A DNA stretch of 64,000 nt from Terebella lapidaria (GCA_949152475.1 OX424561.1:18594481-18658480), one strand, 5' to 3'. Positions 11,767-24,932 are shown, counted from the first letter of the stretch. Notes: generated by a model not told the origin, from the letters alone. Numbers and translations are program-made.

Positions 11767-12980
11767 GGCCTGCTTGGTACATGTTTTTCCTGGGAATAAT
11801 GATACTTGGCTATAACTTCTTTCATCTATGAGTGCTTAATACGTATTTATGTGGAATGCACATACTAGGAACGTGTGGCTTTCATCGTAATTATTTACAT
11901 TTTATCATAATTGGCAGAACTTATACTCTTTGGCCCATTTCTTTTGCTATTTGCTTCGTACACATACGGGTATTCTATTAGCTTTAAAGGCGACGGACGG
12001 TGGAAAAAAATATTCAGGATTTTTTCCTTATATGATAGAGTCGTGTGGGTTATAAATAATAGCAACAATATTTTCAATGAATATGCATCCTGTTGCCCTG
12101 TGGGCGCTCTGTAGTAGAGACTCCCTTCAAGAAGCTTCCAGGGAATGGTGTGACGTCACGATAGGTAAACCTATGACGTTTTGGTGGCAAACGGGCGCAC
12201 GATCCTAGTCCGACATACAGCATTCAAATGCAGATTGCGAAAATTCTGCCGCAGTGACCCCCATTTTTTTTCGATTTTTACATGTGTACAATTCACTAGA
12301 CATGTATACTAAATTTTAGAAGTTTCTACCGTATGGATTTTTTTCTGGAACTGTTAAATCATTTTGAATTTAATAATATGGCGGATTTCGAAGTATAGAT
12401 AAACTCTTTCGAAAGTGTTTTGCAACAAATCCAACGCAGTGACCCCCAATTTTTATTCAACGATTTCAATCTACACATATCACATGATAAAACAAATTTT
12501 GAGAAAATTCTGATGAGCACATATTCACCTGTGGGTTATAACTCCATGTTAGTGCGCGGACTGTGCATATTTTACAGGTTAACCATATATTTCACCATAA
12601 CAGTGTCATCTATATACTATCCTGAACATGGTGGCACATTTACATATCCTTCTGCCCAAAAATGGGTGTGTCGCAAATATTTAATGAACGCCATCTCATC
12701 ACATGAAAATTCTTCGACCTCACCGAGGTGGTCACAGCATCCGCGGAAAACGTTCAGGTATCTATCTATACAGCGGTATGGAAAACGTAATGACCTATCT
12801 TGACGTCATGATTCTTTTACCTGAAACACACGGCATGGCTGGGGCACTGTGAACAGCATTTTGATCGTGCCAGACGCGCATTATATCGATGGAATTCGTA
12901 CATTTAATTATTTCGTAGCATATCATATGAACATAAGCAGTATATTTGTGCAAGAAAATTTTTTTACTGTCCGTCGTCTT
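11767..12980. other. Unassigned intergenic sequence
   Basis: No supported gene. The phrase GCAGTGACCCCCA occurs twice (about 12251 and 12437) in related ~70-bp contexts, a small local duplication. An open frame at 12420-12803 spans one of these and has no recognisable motif. Confidence 0.35.
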
Positions 12981-12983
12981 TAA

Positions 12984-13330
12984 ATATCGTACGCAGCAAA
13001 TAGATTACCCTCAGTTAGAAGGAAACAGAAAGAACTTGTCTCTTGTTCTGTTGCAGCATCACTACTTGCACGCACCCTAAAGGGCACACATCAAGTACTA
13101 GACATTGTGTACTTTAAGCATCCAGCATGTGAACGAGTGACATTTATAGCCGAAGAAAACGCTTTATGACATTGTATACATTGAGTGAATCGATAGCACT
13201 ATATTTTGACACTTAATCTTGAATACTTAGTATGGTACGTCATATAATGTAGTCTAAACAAAACCAGTCAATGATGTTGAGGAAGCCCATTGCTCTGTCA
13301 ATATTGACCTTATACAAACATCATATAAAG
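12984..13330 (+). repeat. Partial third copy of the start of block A
   Basis: The sequence aligns by eye with 15660-15900 and 40920-41110. Shared phrases include 'gaatcgatag(c/t)actatattt(t/c)gacac' and 'ttgttctgt', in the same order. Divergence is larger than between blocks A1 and A2. This suggests the tandem duplication once had, or still has, a further copy upstream, of which only the head is recognisable here. Confidence 0.55.
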
Positions 13331-13499
13331 AACGTGATGATTTCAATTTGTCCATAGTCAATTTTGTTTTTCTAGGCAGCGATATTCCTGTGTCGCGGGT
13401 ATTATGTGTTTGTTTCACAGCCTTTTCCATAGCTATTTGTAGATATGAGGTATGTTCTCCAAACTCTCGGAACTGCAGTTACATATAGTAGCCTTTTGG

Positions 13500-14000
13500 C
13501 TTGTGATTAGGTACTTATGTACTTGTCATATATCTATTCCATGGGGGTTTGTTTCGGATTTCTAAATTATTTTCATAAGTTGTTGGTCAGTTGTATACTA
13601 ATTCCATCAGGTGTACAGTAGAAACAACTACATTTACCACACTGTCTGCCCATGATGACGCCAGTATGTCTTTTATCAAAGTATTTGGTCGGGCTTTGAT
13701 TCTATTGCAAAATGTTGTATTTTACGTTTGTTATTGGAATCATCAAAATTTGGCTGTATTGGTGGCAATAGATTGATACATACACGTAACTAATATTTGC
13801 GTGTGAGAAATTCTATGGACGTCATCACGATATGGTTGATGGGTACACCAAATCTGTGACAAGTATGCAACGAGACTTGTTTGCATATGATTTTTTTTCT
13901 ATGCCAAAATGTTGTATTTTACGTTTGCTATTGTCACAATCAGAACCTAGTTTTATTGGTGGTAATAGGTTGATATTTACATTGTCTGTGGATGCAATAA
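13500..14000 (-). repeat. Inverted copies of the ~360-bp tandem repeat
   Basis: Read on the minus strand, 13500-13790 matches the units at 39629-40800. Shared text includes 'gtgtggtaaatgtagttgtttc', 'acagccaaattttgatgattcc' and 'ttagaaatccgaaacaaaccccatgg'. A second, poorer match follows at about 13865-13990. Confidence 0.7.
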
Positions 14001-14582
14001 CACAACTCGCACTGTTAAGAGGTTTTTCTTGGGGGTGTCTTGCCTGTACTAAATCATTTCTTGATCAAATCAATAACATGCACGGGTTTTTACCTGTGAA
14101 ACATTTCGATATACCAGCAATGCAGAAATGGTACGCTAGCTCATTAAGCCCCATTTCCCTCTCTCAAAAGTTGCAGTGTTAGGAAGTGCGGATTAGCGGA
14201 AGAATGATGTGTCATCAGTGTGAATGCAACTGCGGTCATTCACCATCAATCAACGCAGTCTTGCACTCGTGACATCAACACAATTGTTCAACAACTCAAT
14301 AAGGTACTTATAATAAACTTGCCAAGGCCCTGTCTGCAAACTACACGACACAATATAAGTTTGTAAGAAGCTTATTAACCATCATCTCGACTAAAGAAAG
14401 TGTGTTAAATGTTCACCACAATACGATTAGGCAACTTCTGGAGCAATGCCCTGTCCTCAACTACCATTTTAATCCACTCTTTCGTCGCGAATCTGATGGA
14501 TGATAGCGGATAGGAACTGTGCACCGCCAAGGGCTATACCTATTGTTATTGTGTCCCTAAAAGGATGTTATTCAGTTGCTTG

Positions 14583-14674
14583 TAATTAAATGTTTATTAG
14601 CATCAACCTATTGTGTCCTGCCCCATCTTGTTGGTGACCAAAACAATAGGTTGATGCTAATAAACATTTAATTA
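14583..14674. repeat. Perfect 32-bp inverted repeat with a 28-nt spacer
   Basis: Arm 14583-14614 and arm 14643-14674 are exact reverse complements over 32 bases. The spacer is 14615-14642. It could be a tiny foldback element or a hairpin-forming site. It lies 8 bp upstream of the TTAA flanking the element at 14687-15109, so the two may be related. No open frame is involved. Confidence 0.85.
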
Positions 14675-14686
14675 GAAGTATATTAA

Positions 14687-15109
14687 AGTGATATTGACAG
14701 CAAGTTATGGATTTTTCCATACCTTTCTGATCGAATCTAGAAAACATAAGTTATATATCTGCACTTGTATGCCAAAACAGACGCCCCTTTCTAATTGATT
14801 TCCTTGCGAATTTCTGGTGAAAATAGTTTGAGTTTGTTTACATTACCGCCATTCTCGGTGCTTTGTATCCCTTGATGCAATGCGATTCCAGCTTACTCGT
14901 ATATGTTCGAGTCAATTAAGCGTGAACTAGGTTAAGTCAGAGGTAATTCTGAGTGGCGCACAAAACAAAACAAAAGCGGCTGCTAGTACTGTCATTTGCT
15001 TGATTTATGCATTTGATCAAGCATAGTTTGCTTTGTTACCTATTTGCCTGAGACCACGGGCATATGTATAATTGATTTGGAACAAAATAGTTTTCCTGCC
15101 AGTATCACT
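14687..15109. mobile_element. TTAA-flanked inverted-repeat element (piggyBac-like MITE)
   Basis: Both ends are flanked by TTAA (14683-14686 and 15110-15113). The left end reads AGTGATATTGACAGCAAG and the right end is the inverse of AGTGATACTGGCAGGAAA, giving an inverted repeat of about 16-18 bp with a few mismatches. The TTAA target duplication is characteristic of piggyBac transposons. At 423 bp with no transposase it would be non-autonomous. Confidence 0.6.
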
Positions 15110-16132
15110 TTAATAAAAAAACTTTAATTAAATAAAAAATCATTTTGCTTCTGTCTCAAATAAATCCAAAGATATGGTCACATGTGACATGTGACATCCA
15201 TCTCGAATATCATTCTAGATACACCCTTGGTTTACCAGCGTGGTTCCAACTAGAGGGCGGTCGCAGGAGGCAGTCATGGCCGCACAGGTGTCCCCCGGCA
15301 CGTTTCGTAATAAAGTGTATGAAGTCTTTTTCCCGATTTTTTTTATTTGTGGCGGCCATCTTGTTTTTCCGATTTCCTGAAATTCTATAGGAACCTACAT
15401 CAGGACCTGATGTATGTGTACAAATAATTCCGTGATAATATCTTATTATGTTTCTGAATAAAATGCGTGACGTCATTTTCCCGAAAAACTTCCCGACTCT
15501 GTGCACTAAAAAATTCCTTTGTACAAAGTTACATGCTTTTCAGATAGTGAACCTAATCTTGATATATATATATACTGGACTATAATAATCTATTCTTCGC
15601 ATCGTTTTCGCCATCCATAGGAAACAACTTACTGATTCAACATATCACAAAGCCAGACTAAACATCTTGTCACTCGTTCTGTCACTTCTGTGTACTTCAG
15701 GCATTCGCAGTATGCAGGATTGACATTTTTAGCAAAAGAATGAGCTCAAATCAATTTGCGTACAATTCGTGAATCGATAGTACTATATTTCGACATGTAG
15801 TTTTGAATACGTGTGGTATCAAACAGAATACATGGGATCGTCCTCAGTAGTCTAGACATAATTGTTCAATGATGGTGACGGATCCCTTTCGCTTTTTCAT
15901 TGTTGACCTTATATCCAACCATAGTAAGTGTCTGAAGTCTGATTTCAAATGGAAGGTATGTCTCGATAGATGGAGATCCCAATGTTGTTTTGAGACATAA
16001 CGCTAGAATGTGTTGTGTCAATAGCTCCAAATAACAGACAATCGAAACCAAAACACAGAATGTCCGATCATGATTATAGAGTAATTGCGCTCTTGACATA
16101 GAACAAGCAAACCCAAATGTGTGATTTGCTAT

Positions 16133-16306
16133 AGGGCCTGTAAGTCACGTGGTGTCATGGTGTGATTTCCGGTGGCAAACAAACATACACCTTTTGTTTA
16201 TTATGAGAAGAACTCCATTCAAAACTCAAATTACTCAGATAACACAAAAGGTGTATGTTTGTTTGCCACCAGAATCATACCGTGACGGCACGTGACTTAC
16301 AGGCCT
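16133..16306. mobile_element. PIF/Harbinger-like MITE with 3-bp target duplication
   Basis: Ends AGGGCCTGTAAGTCACG and CGTGACTTACAGGCCT form an inverted repeat that extends, with interruptions, through a CAAACAAACATACACCTTTT block (about 65 bp per arm). TAT flanks it on both sides (16130-16132 and 16307-16309). The paralogous site in block A copy II (TAT at 41257-41259) has a single TAT and no insert. A 3-bp A/T target duplication fits the PIF/Harbinger superfamily. Length is 174 bp, with no coding capacity. Confidence 0.8.
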
Positions 16307-17980
16307 TATTGCTCATGCAGCATATAATAGTTGTTGTCTCACTTGTTTCACATTTGGATACTCTCTGTGAAACTTTTCTTTCCGTGGTGTGATGTGTGAC
16401 ATATCCCCTTATGAAACGGCTTTGTCGAACAACCCCTAACAGTCGACGTCTAATGTTGACATCGTCTGGCTATATGTGAAATTTTGCACTCAACGTGAAC
16501 AGGATGATTCCACACGCTCGGGCGGGCTTTGCTGAGTAAAGAATCAAATCTGTATATAACTATTTTATGTCATTTATGAATCATGTATTCAACGTGATCA
16601 AGAGTATTTCCTATGTTTTGACAGGTGTTACTATTTGTCACAATAAGAGTCACAAACGTTTACATCTAGAAATAATTACAATTTCATGAAAGTATTTTGC
16701 GAGTCCTTTGATGAAACTTCTCTGCATAGTTTACGATTTGTGTTTGTCCATTGTGTGTTGTTGCGAAGAAGCATCGGAGGTTTCACAGGAAATTATTGGT
16801 GTGGTTTTTATGGAGGTATTCGGAAGGCAAGAATTTTGATATTTCGTGACTGTTCTAGAGCAGTCGGGTCATACTTCTTCCTCTTATTTGTTGAACAAAT
16901 CGAATTCCAAAATGCCAATAACAATTCTTTCTTGCAGTTTATCAAAATTGCACCCATTTATGATCGTTGCTCATGCAGTCTACTTGAATATACACAATTT
17001 TTAAAGCGTCTAATAACTGAAATATTGCGATGACTTGTGATGGGTGAAGCATCCTAAAGTAATTAGTGCTTTGGTATTCATCTCCCTGCCGTATGTCTAT
17101 GTAAAATAAAATTCCGAATTATTCCACAAGATCATGGTGAGGCCAGTAAAATACCACGGAAATATTTTTCTGAATAAAAACGAAGCTCGCCAACACTCAA
17201 AATCCACACTGGCGTCTGAGCGGTGGGTAATATATAGTTGCTTCTATATATAGTTGTTTCTATTTACTTGATGTAACCGGGTTAATTTTGTTGAACAATA
17301 GACGACATATCTAGACAGAATAATGGTGATTTATCTTGAATATTTATATAATATTTCATTTTTGATGAACCACGGTCACTGCCTCTCGAATGACACCGAC
17401 TCAAATTAACACCACTCGAGCGAAGGGTACACCGTGCAAACTGAATCAATTACATTCTGGATCTAAAGCTGTATCAATCAAAACTGGAATGGAATGGAAT
17501 TCGTGGATGAACAAACGAAAAACTATGAGACAAATTAAGTACATCACCAGAAAACTAGAAACCAGCGTTTCGCTGGTGAAAACCACTAGTTCGCTGGTGA
17601 AAACTTGATATATTGTTTTCTGCACACCGCCTACCTTTGTCAACTTCAAGCTGACATCGGCGTGATCTTCAATGAGAGGGCTTAATATCTTATGCAGGCA
17701 TTAAGGTTTTTTTTCCATATAAACTTTCCAGTAAAAAAAACAAAATGTTCTAATGTTGTTGCATAACATCCATTCTCGTCATCATAAATGTGTCAATTCA
17801 TATAAATTCTGGTATCAGTTATCAAAAAAATGTTATAGGAAGTTCGTATTTACTCAAATTTACCACCCCTGGCCATACTGGTGTACTGGCCATATCATGT
17901 TAGTATAAATTCGCCAGCTTTGCCACCACCATGAAAATGTAGCTTTGGCATAGTGAAATTATAAACATGATTCTCATGGT

Positions 17981-18140
17981 CACCATAGACGTGACACATG
18001 AACAAATGATGGCATCTTTTCTGAGAAAAAAAACACCATAGACGTGACACATGAACAAATGATGGCGTCTTTTCTGAGAAAAAAAAACACCATAGACGTG
18101 ACACATGAACACATGATGGCATCTTTTCTGAGAAAAAAAA
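17981..18140 (+). repeat. Tandem repeat, three ~54-bp units
   Basis: Units start CACCATAGACGTGACACATG at 17981, 18035 and 18088, and each ends in a GAGAAAAAAAA run. The paralogous position in copy II (near 44336 and 46438) has only one diverged unit (CACCATAAATGTTATACGTG), so the expansion happened in copy I. Confidence 0.85.
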
Positions 18141-19145
18141 ATATTCCATTGTATCCATGCATCCATAGTATGTGCTTTTTCCATTCTAAAACACTCGACA
18201 GTTTTGATTTTTGTTTTGATTTAATTTCATTAATATGTGATAACCTACATATGATGTCAAGATAGTAGTATATCACACCAATAATGGGGCATGTATCTCC
18301 GTGTGATCGAACCTATCATGCCCCGTGGGGAAGCCAGTAGTTTCTCGAAATTGGCCACCTTAACCTGAAACATGATCTAATTGGATTTCCGATGTCAGAG
18401 TAAGAAAGCAGAATCCTTTGCCATTTAGGGCATGCGTTTGGCCTAGAGACAAATATAAAGTCATACTGTCTTTCTTTTGGAACAAATATAAAGTCATACT
18501 GTTTTCGGTGATTTTATTTTGACCTTGAATAAATCTGAAAGATCGAAAACGAGGTAGCACATTGGGCCAGTTTTCACTGGTTAGCCACAGGCAATATAAT
18601 TTGAAATATGTGATACACCAATCATGTTATGTATTAGCTTGAACATAATATGTTTGTTGATCGCGAGACCCTGATATTTCACAACGTTGTTCCATTAATT
18701 ATGTGAATCTCATATCAAGTACTTGAAAACATGGCATGTGGACATATCAACATTGTGAAAAAATATTTAATTCCAACGTGTACACATTCGACGACCTGTG
18801 CTAATAACAATCCCTCGAATATCCATGAACGTGGATGTGACAGTTCATAAGTAAGTGTGGTTCAATGTTAATATGTGTGTCCATTCATACAAAATAATGA
18901 ACATTAATGTGACAACGGTTCGTGAATAAGTTTGATTTAAATTTGACAGATGAACATCGGTGTCAAACTCACAAAGCCGAACTCACATTGTACAGCATAT
19001 GTCCTGCCTGCCATATGGGCAGACAGTCGAGATGTACATGTAATGCATCACTCTTCTGAGCAGAAGTATCATAGGCAATAACTCATCGTTGGCAACAACT
19101 CATCATCTTTCAAGTCGCGTGGTTTTAGGACACGTGTTTTTTTTT

Positions 19146-20405
19146 TTAGCTTACCAGCCCATATGGGCCGATAAGCTATTGTCGTGGTTTTTCGTCCGTT
19201 GTCCGTCGTCGTCGTCCGCTGCATCATCTGTTAACTTCTTTTTTTTCGGGCTGATGAATTAGCCCATAAATTTGTGTTAATATGTGTTGGGCCAATACAC
19301 CCAGACATTTTTTTTATTGAATCGTTTATGCAGTTTTGACGGCCATTTTTATGCCGAAAATGGCTGTTTTTGCATGTTTGCAACTTCAAAAATTATTTTC
19401 TCAAAAACTGTCCGATCAGTTTTGAGATTTTAGTTTCAAAATGTTCCCCTCATATATCATTGTAACCAAAATAATGATTGATGAATTTGTGAATATATAA
19501 TTTTTTTTCTGATGAACAAGTACATGTTCAGCTGTCTGAGTTTTATTGGTGTATGATTAGGGATGTTTCTGGTAGTCCTTGGGGAGGCAGCATACCGCAG
19601 CTGACCTCTGGGCTGCCAGTATATTCCGAGTCATCAATAATATTTTGTTATCGCTAGCTATAATCAGTTACTGGTATCATTGTTAATACTATTATATTTG
19701 ACATACGTCTTGCTTATTGGTCAATTACAATTTTGATTGATGAATTTGTAAATACAGAATGTTGTTCTGATGAACCAGTACATGTTCAGCTGTATAGGTT
19801 TTATTGGTGTCGGAGTAACTGTTATACTTTCAACTGTATGGTGCTGGTGGATTTATTTTTTAATTTTGTTGTTGTTGTATATTTGATGCACTAATTTTGT
19901 CCCTCTCACCGGAAAGATCTTTGTATAGGCATGTCCTGTTGATCAATCCAAATAAATATTGTTTATGAAAAAAAAAATCATTATAATGTGTATAAGTTTC
20001 GATGCTCTTGAATCACCGGTCTGCGTGTGGCGGCCATTTTGATGTTTTTTATGGGGCCCAAATGGGACTTCCCCATGTTAAATTCTCCTATGCTTTATAA
20101 TGGGTCACAATCTTCCTGATACCTCACTTAATATTGCGATTAGAGACTTGGAATCAATTGTTTCACATTTAGGAGATGATATATGCTGTATATTCTCGTG
20201 ACCTTGAATATGACCTTTGATATCATTTTCAAGGTCAGAGCACAAAATGGCGCATATCTCATTTGTTGTCAAGTTTACAGCTTAAGAATCAATTGTGGAC
20301 ATATGGGAAATGATTATGCTGAATATACTTGTGACCTTGTAGTTACCGGACGATGAGTCCGATCACCTATTTGCTAGCCGTTAAGCTACAGGTCCCTTGG
20401 GCCTA
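19146..20405 (-). mobile_element. Hairpin-ended composite element, family 2, copy D (reverse orientation, with nested insertions)
   Basis: The plus-strand start TTAGCTTACCAGCCC-ATAT-GGGCCGATAAGCT and the following GTCCGTCGTCGTC tract are the inverse of copy C's right end. The far end (CCGTTAAGCTACAGGTCCC, then TTGGGCCTA) is the inverse of a C-like left end. Two foreign pieces lie inside: a retroelement fragment (19470-19976) and, at about 20340-20372, a terminal hairpin of the AGGTTACCGGAC subtype (TTACCGGAC-GATGA-GTCCGATCACC). The copy is thus a mosaic of two subfamilies. Confidence 0.65.
19470..19976 (+). mobile_element. Nested retroelement 3' end with poly-A, internally duplicated
   Basis: The piece ends AATAAATATTGTTTATG followed by an A-run and interrupts copy D between its 'cctcatatatcattgta' and 'aatgtgtataagttt' text. 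The sequence ATCATTGTA before it and ATCATTATA after it could be a slightly mutated 9-bp target duplication. Inside, a ~95-bp stretch (GATGAATTTGTGAATA... through TTTTATTGGTGT) occurs twice, at about 19477 and 19738. No coding region is recognisable. It may be a SINE or the 3' part of a LINE. Confidence 0.55.
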
Positions 20406-23400
20406 TGTTTTACATAAATGATCATTCCCAGTTTCGGACACTGCAAATGATGAATACTCACACGTCAACGGCTTATTTAGAGAACCCCCTGCCACCACTC
20501 CACACATGTACTCGTAAATGGTAGCAACATTTACTGAAACGGCCATTGTTTTAAGCATTTACACTACTTTCAACAGCAAACTTATTTTCTCATGATCAGC
20601 TCAAATATGGTTTAAATTAATAATTAACATTTGTCTGGTTCTGGCATTTGTGTTGGGTGAGCTTTGTACAATGGGCGGTGTCCTACAAACCCATGGAGTC
20701 AAGAAGCTAAAAGGGAACGAAGTTATTAATATTCATCCGAAGAATATACAGCTATACTCAGTTTGCAACTGTCTGGTTTTTTATCCCACTGTCAGTGACC
20801 TCTTTCGTGTATACACATTTGAAGCTTTCGTTTTTGTGAATAGCTGGATGAAAATTGACAAAAACTACTACTTGTATGTCTTCTGTCAAATTGAGTCAAG
20901 TTGCCACCCAGACGGTCTCCTAGAACATCCATGAAAGACTACAGTGGGACTATCAAATTACAGCCTGTTGTACATAGAGTGGAACATAATATCCCGAGGA
21001 TCACGGTCTCATTGTTGCAATGAAAACTGACTCCTGTTATTTGACCGAAACCTTTCCAGCCTGTAAAATGCCTGTCCTTGAACTCGCAAATTCACATATG
21101 GTCCAATAAATGCACATCTAATAGTTCTATGTGTACGATGTCACGATATTAATATCACAGTGACAATGTATCACATACATTATATAGTATTTGTTTTTAA
21201 CATGACATTATATTTTGATACAGAATATAGTGAATACTAATCATGCAAAACTATAAATTAATTTTCCCATTTTCAGAAAAAAAATGCATTTCGAGTATGG
21301 ACTGCACATAGGAATTTTGTGACTGCAGCGACCCATCATATTATTAATTCTTACGCCTGGACATTCTCACAAAGTACCAAAACCTTCCCAAAAAGCAATC
21401 ATATGCACAGGTCATGTTCAGACTTTTTTTAAAAAATACACACCTGAAACTTGGCAGATAATTGTCGTTCAACTCCCAGTTGAAATTTGTCAAATCACAT
21501 GATAATATATTTCATAAAGATGTATATAAACGGCATTTAAAGCCAATGTTGACTTTTGAGGCTAAATTCCTGTTTCCATAAATCTCTTTCAAAATTTGTT
21601 AGTTCATTGCTCTCGAATCAGCGACCTAAATTTGAAATTTGAAGAAAATATACCGTCTGGTTAATGGAATAACATTTTGAAATAACATATAAAATATTCC
21701 TGCAATGTGCTATGTTTTTTCCGTTTTTGTAAAATATAGTATCATCGTCATATTTGATATTTTTCAAGCGACAAAACTCATATTTTGTATCAAAAAGACT
21801 ACAGATTTTCATTTGTTGGACAATTCTGCCCAATACAAAGAGCAGACTCCGGGCTGGATGCATTTATTTGTGTGAGATACGGTACAGTGTCCAACGCAAA
21901 AAAACCTGACTTCTTATGTAGCCATGTCACATAAAACACATAGAGTAGGACTCGTAATCGTGATTTCGTGTCGAAGCCGCTTTGTGGTTCGAATTTTTTG
22001 TTGATATTCCATTAAGTTTCGGTATGATTCATCAATACTTATTTGACCCATACAAAAGAAAGATGGAGATATCAGATATTCCAAATGACCTATTCAGAGT
22101 TCTTGGTGGGACATGATCACAAATACAAAAGGTGATGTATTATTTATGGCCATCATCTAATCTTTGTGCAACTGGCCACATCGGCCACATCATTGCGGAA
22201 CGACAAAACCGGCAAAATTTATATATTCAGGACCAGATATCAGATCGAGCATAACTGTGATCTGAAAACACAACTAGAATATGGCTATGCTGAACATTCT
22301 GATAAATGTGCTGTCGGAGCAATTACACGCCGGTGTGAGAGAAGCGGATGTCCGATGGTACTTATCAGCACTCAGCCGGCAGACACCGCCACCCAATCGG
22401 AGCAGGAAGGGGAGGACATGGAGTTCGACATTTTATAAATTCCATTCAGTGATTTTGTCCGCCTGCTACTTGAGAGATCTTAGGAATCTGTTAATAGACA
22501 AGTTTTTGACATACTCTCAGCTGTAGATTGCTAACCATAGAGAACACCTACACGGCTTGTCTGGTACCTACCAATTGCTGTAGCCACTATCTTAATGTCA
22601 TAGTCATGACCTCCATGAAGACCGCAGCACGACAAGAAATTATTTGCCCATTTGATTTCCCAGTAAAGATGTGATATGATACGCTGCAAATGTTTGAGGT
22701 CAAGCCGTTCTGATGGATATTTTCACAACGTGATATATATACATATAGATGTCCTTGTTGTTGTGTAGACCTGTAACTTCTCCTTGAACTAGTTGAAAAT
22801 GACGTCACAAATCCAGAATTAAGACCCAAGTTTCTCTTTTTACTGATGTTCTATCTGATGTCAATTGTACAAAAGAATTGCTTTTTCATACAATTCCCAC
22901 GGGATGACACGGTCAATCTGACAACACTATAGAAGCAATGATTGCAGTACCAAAGTAGCAATATATGAGTATTTACAAAATTTTACTGTTGAGAAGAGTT
23001 TTAATTTCACAAAAATCGTTTTAACTTGATAAAAAATGGGAATGACGACTTTTAACTCTGTGATAACAACTTTACAGATAATGATTTTACTTTAGCGTTC
23101 CTACATGGTTCTGGTGTGTTTCCGTTATTGTTGTTAATTTGTTATAATGAAGGGTTGAATTGGCATCGTTATCGTTTCTGTTATTCTCGAAAATTCTGCG
23201 GTTCTCTTTGTAGTTAGGTTATATTCGATTATGTATCATTCATGAAAATTCAAATGATTTTCATTTCACCACATGACAGCTACTGATAGAAAATTCATGC
23301 CAAATTGGAATGTTATTGTGATCAATCCACAGTGTTCTAGTGAGAGTCCCAGCGAGTCCTCGTGAGTGACTTTTATATATCAATTATTGTTTAAAATAAT

Positions 23401-23569
23401 TGTGTATTTAATTATATGTCTATAATTCTTTGTATAAAATACTTTGTATATTCCATGGCTGAATGCATTTTAACTACAAATACCTACCATTATTTGTATA
23501 CTACTAAGTACATCTCAAAATATATTTCATTGAATAATATCATCAAAGCATACATTCCTCGTCCATATA

Positions 23570-23918
23570 ACAAAATGGCCCACTTCGAGAGATCAAGCGC
23601 AACGAAACTTATACACGTCATAGGAGTACATATTTGGAGTGGTATGTATCAGAAAGAAAAAATGTTTCTAAACAAATTTTGAGAAAATGGCCACCAAAGT
23701 CCAAAATCAGGCATTTTTTGTCGAAAACGGCCGCCATTTTGAAAAAAAAAGCGAAAATAAAAAAACTAAAAAATACTTCCTCCTTGAATTTTTTAAAACA
23801 TTTTTGTGCAAAATTTCAGAAAAAAATCGCCTGTAAACAAAAGATAAAAAAGTGGACGACGGAAGACGGACACAATGCCATGCCAATAGGTTATCGGACC
23901 ATAGGTCCGGTTACCTAA
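23570..23918 (+). mobile_element. Solo right end of a family-2 composite element (copy E)
   Basis: The sequence 'caaaatggcccacttcgag...gagaaaatggccaccaaagtcc' and the terminal hairpin TTATCGGACC-ATA-GGTCCGGTTACCTAA match the right third of copy F (45975-46358). The tandem cores and left end are missing. The AT-rich sequence before it is not recognised. Confidence 0.7.
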
Positions 23919-24930
23919 AAAGTCTTGTTGTTGTGAAGTTTATCACGACAAAAATGCCATATTTTAATGATTAGATGTCATAAGGTAGAAAAATACACAA
24001 GACGTTTTAATGTAAAAAAAATAACAAAACATTAACGTGATAAATATGACAAGACTCCTTGTTGTGATATTTTCACACATTATGATATCTAATCATTATA
24101 AATTTCCACGTTATGATGTCTTGTCGTGATAAACTTCATGCTGAGATGACTTGTGATATTGACTTGTGATAAGACATTTTGCTGAGTATATCATGTTAAG
24201 AAAACTTTACATTTCTTCAAACTGATTGCGCACTGTGTAAAACGACAAGCCATGTTGGTGATCAAAGTATGCTTCCATAGGTTACCTCAACTAAAGCGCA
24301 CTTCTAAGCTATCCATCCATAAAATAACAAGACGCGTTTTAAAGGTGATGAATTGAACTGAAATCGTTTTATATGATTTGCGAAGTGTAACTAAGAAGTG
24401 CACCTAAGAATTTTAAGATGTTTGAAGTGTATCTAATAAGTGTGCATCTTCTTAGAAGAGTCTACCTATGAAGTGTACGATTTGTGCAGTGTTCACAAGA
24501 AGTGTACCTCTTCTTATTGTAGAAGGTGTACACTTATTTAGAGACGATAAGGCTCAGGTATGTTATACAGCCCTACAGTATTACTCGTAGTGTTGTTTCT
24601 CAGGTGGTTGGATTCGTTCGACTACAACCATACATTCGTGAAGTGCAAGTAATATATACTGAAGCCCGGCGCGTAAGCAGCACGTCGCCACAACGCACGT
24701 GCGTACACTTTCTCGTACAAGTTTTTCCTATAATAATACAACGTAGATATTAAAAGTTTAGGCAAGCGTGACACGATATTTTATTATTATTATTTTTCCA
24801 TTGATTTAACCTGTACCGCACACATGTGTATACATGTATTGTGTCATTGTCATAAACCAAGCATGATATATTATATAGGCTTATATAATACCATACCAGT
24901 TGCTGAAAATTAAGCTATAAGCTTTTCCTA
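23919..24930. other. Unassigned AT-rich sequence
   Basis: No supported gene. Motifs such as 'gacaagac(t/g)', 'ttgttgtga' and 'ttatcacgac' recur in both orientations at 23920-24190, giving loose inverted repeats. 'aagtgtac(c/a)' recurs at 24370-24540. These look like local low-complexity expansions. Confidence 0.35.
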
Positions 24931-24932
24931 TT

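Larger units (their letters stand above)
15600..23300 (+). repeat. Block A, copy I, of the large tandem duplication
   Basis: Long stretches align in order with 40800-57100. Anchors include 15660-16120 with 40920-41250, 16330-17030 with 41270-42560, 17490-17700 with 42840-44020, 18290-18600 with 44400-44700, 20640-21130 with 47590-50180, 21690-21950 with 55425-55740, and 22000-23210 with 55780-57000. Small open frames in this block (for example 16686-17033, 20650-20934, 22166-22438) are broken or shifted in the other copy, which argues against coding. I see no host gene in it. Four elements listed separately interrupt it: 16133-16306, 17981-18140, 19146-20405 and the nested 19470-19976. Confidence 0.75.

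Noticed and set aside
12420..12803. 127-codon frame
   Set aside because: Begins at TTG, has no motif, and overlaps a local non-coding duplication.
16686..17033. 115-codon frame as a host gene
   Set aside because: The paralogous sequence at 42320-42560 keeps the DNA similarity, but the frame is interrupted, so coding selection is not evident.
20650..20934. 94-codon frame as a host gene
   Set aside because: The paralogue at 47590-47930 has length changes that break the frame.
22166..22438. 90-codon frame as a gene or exon
   Set aside because: The counterpart at 55960-56206 has shifts and stops, and no motif is recognised.
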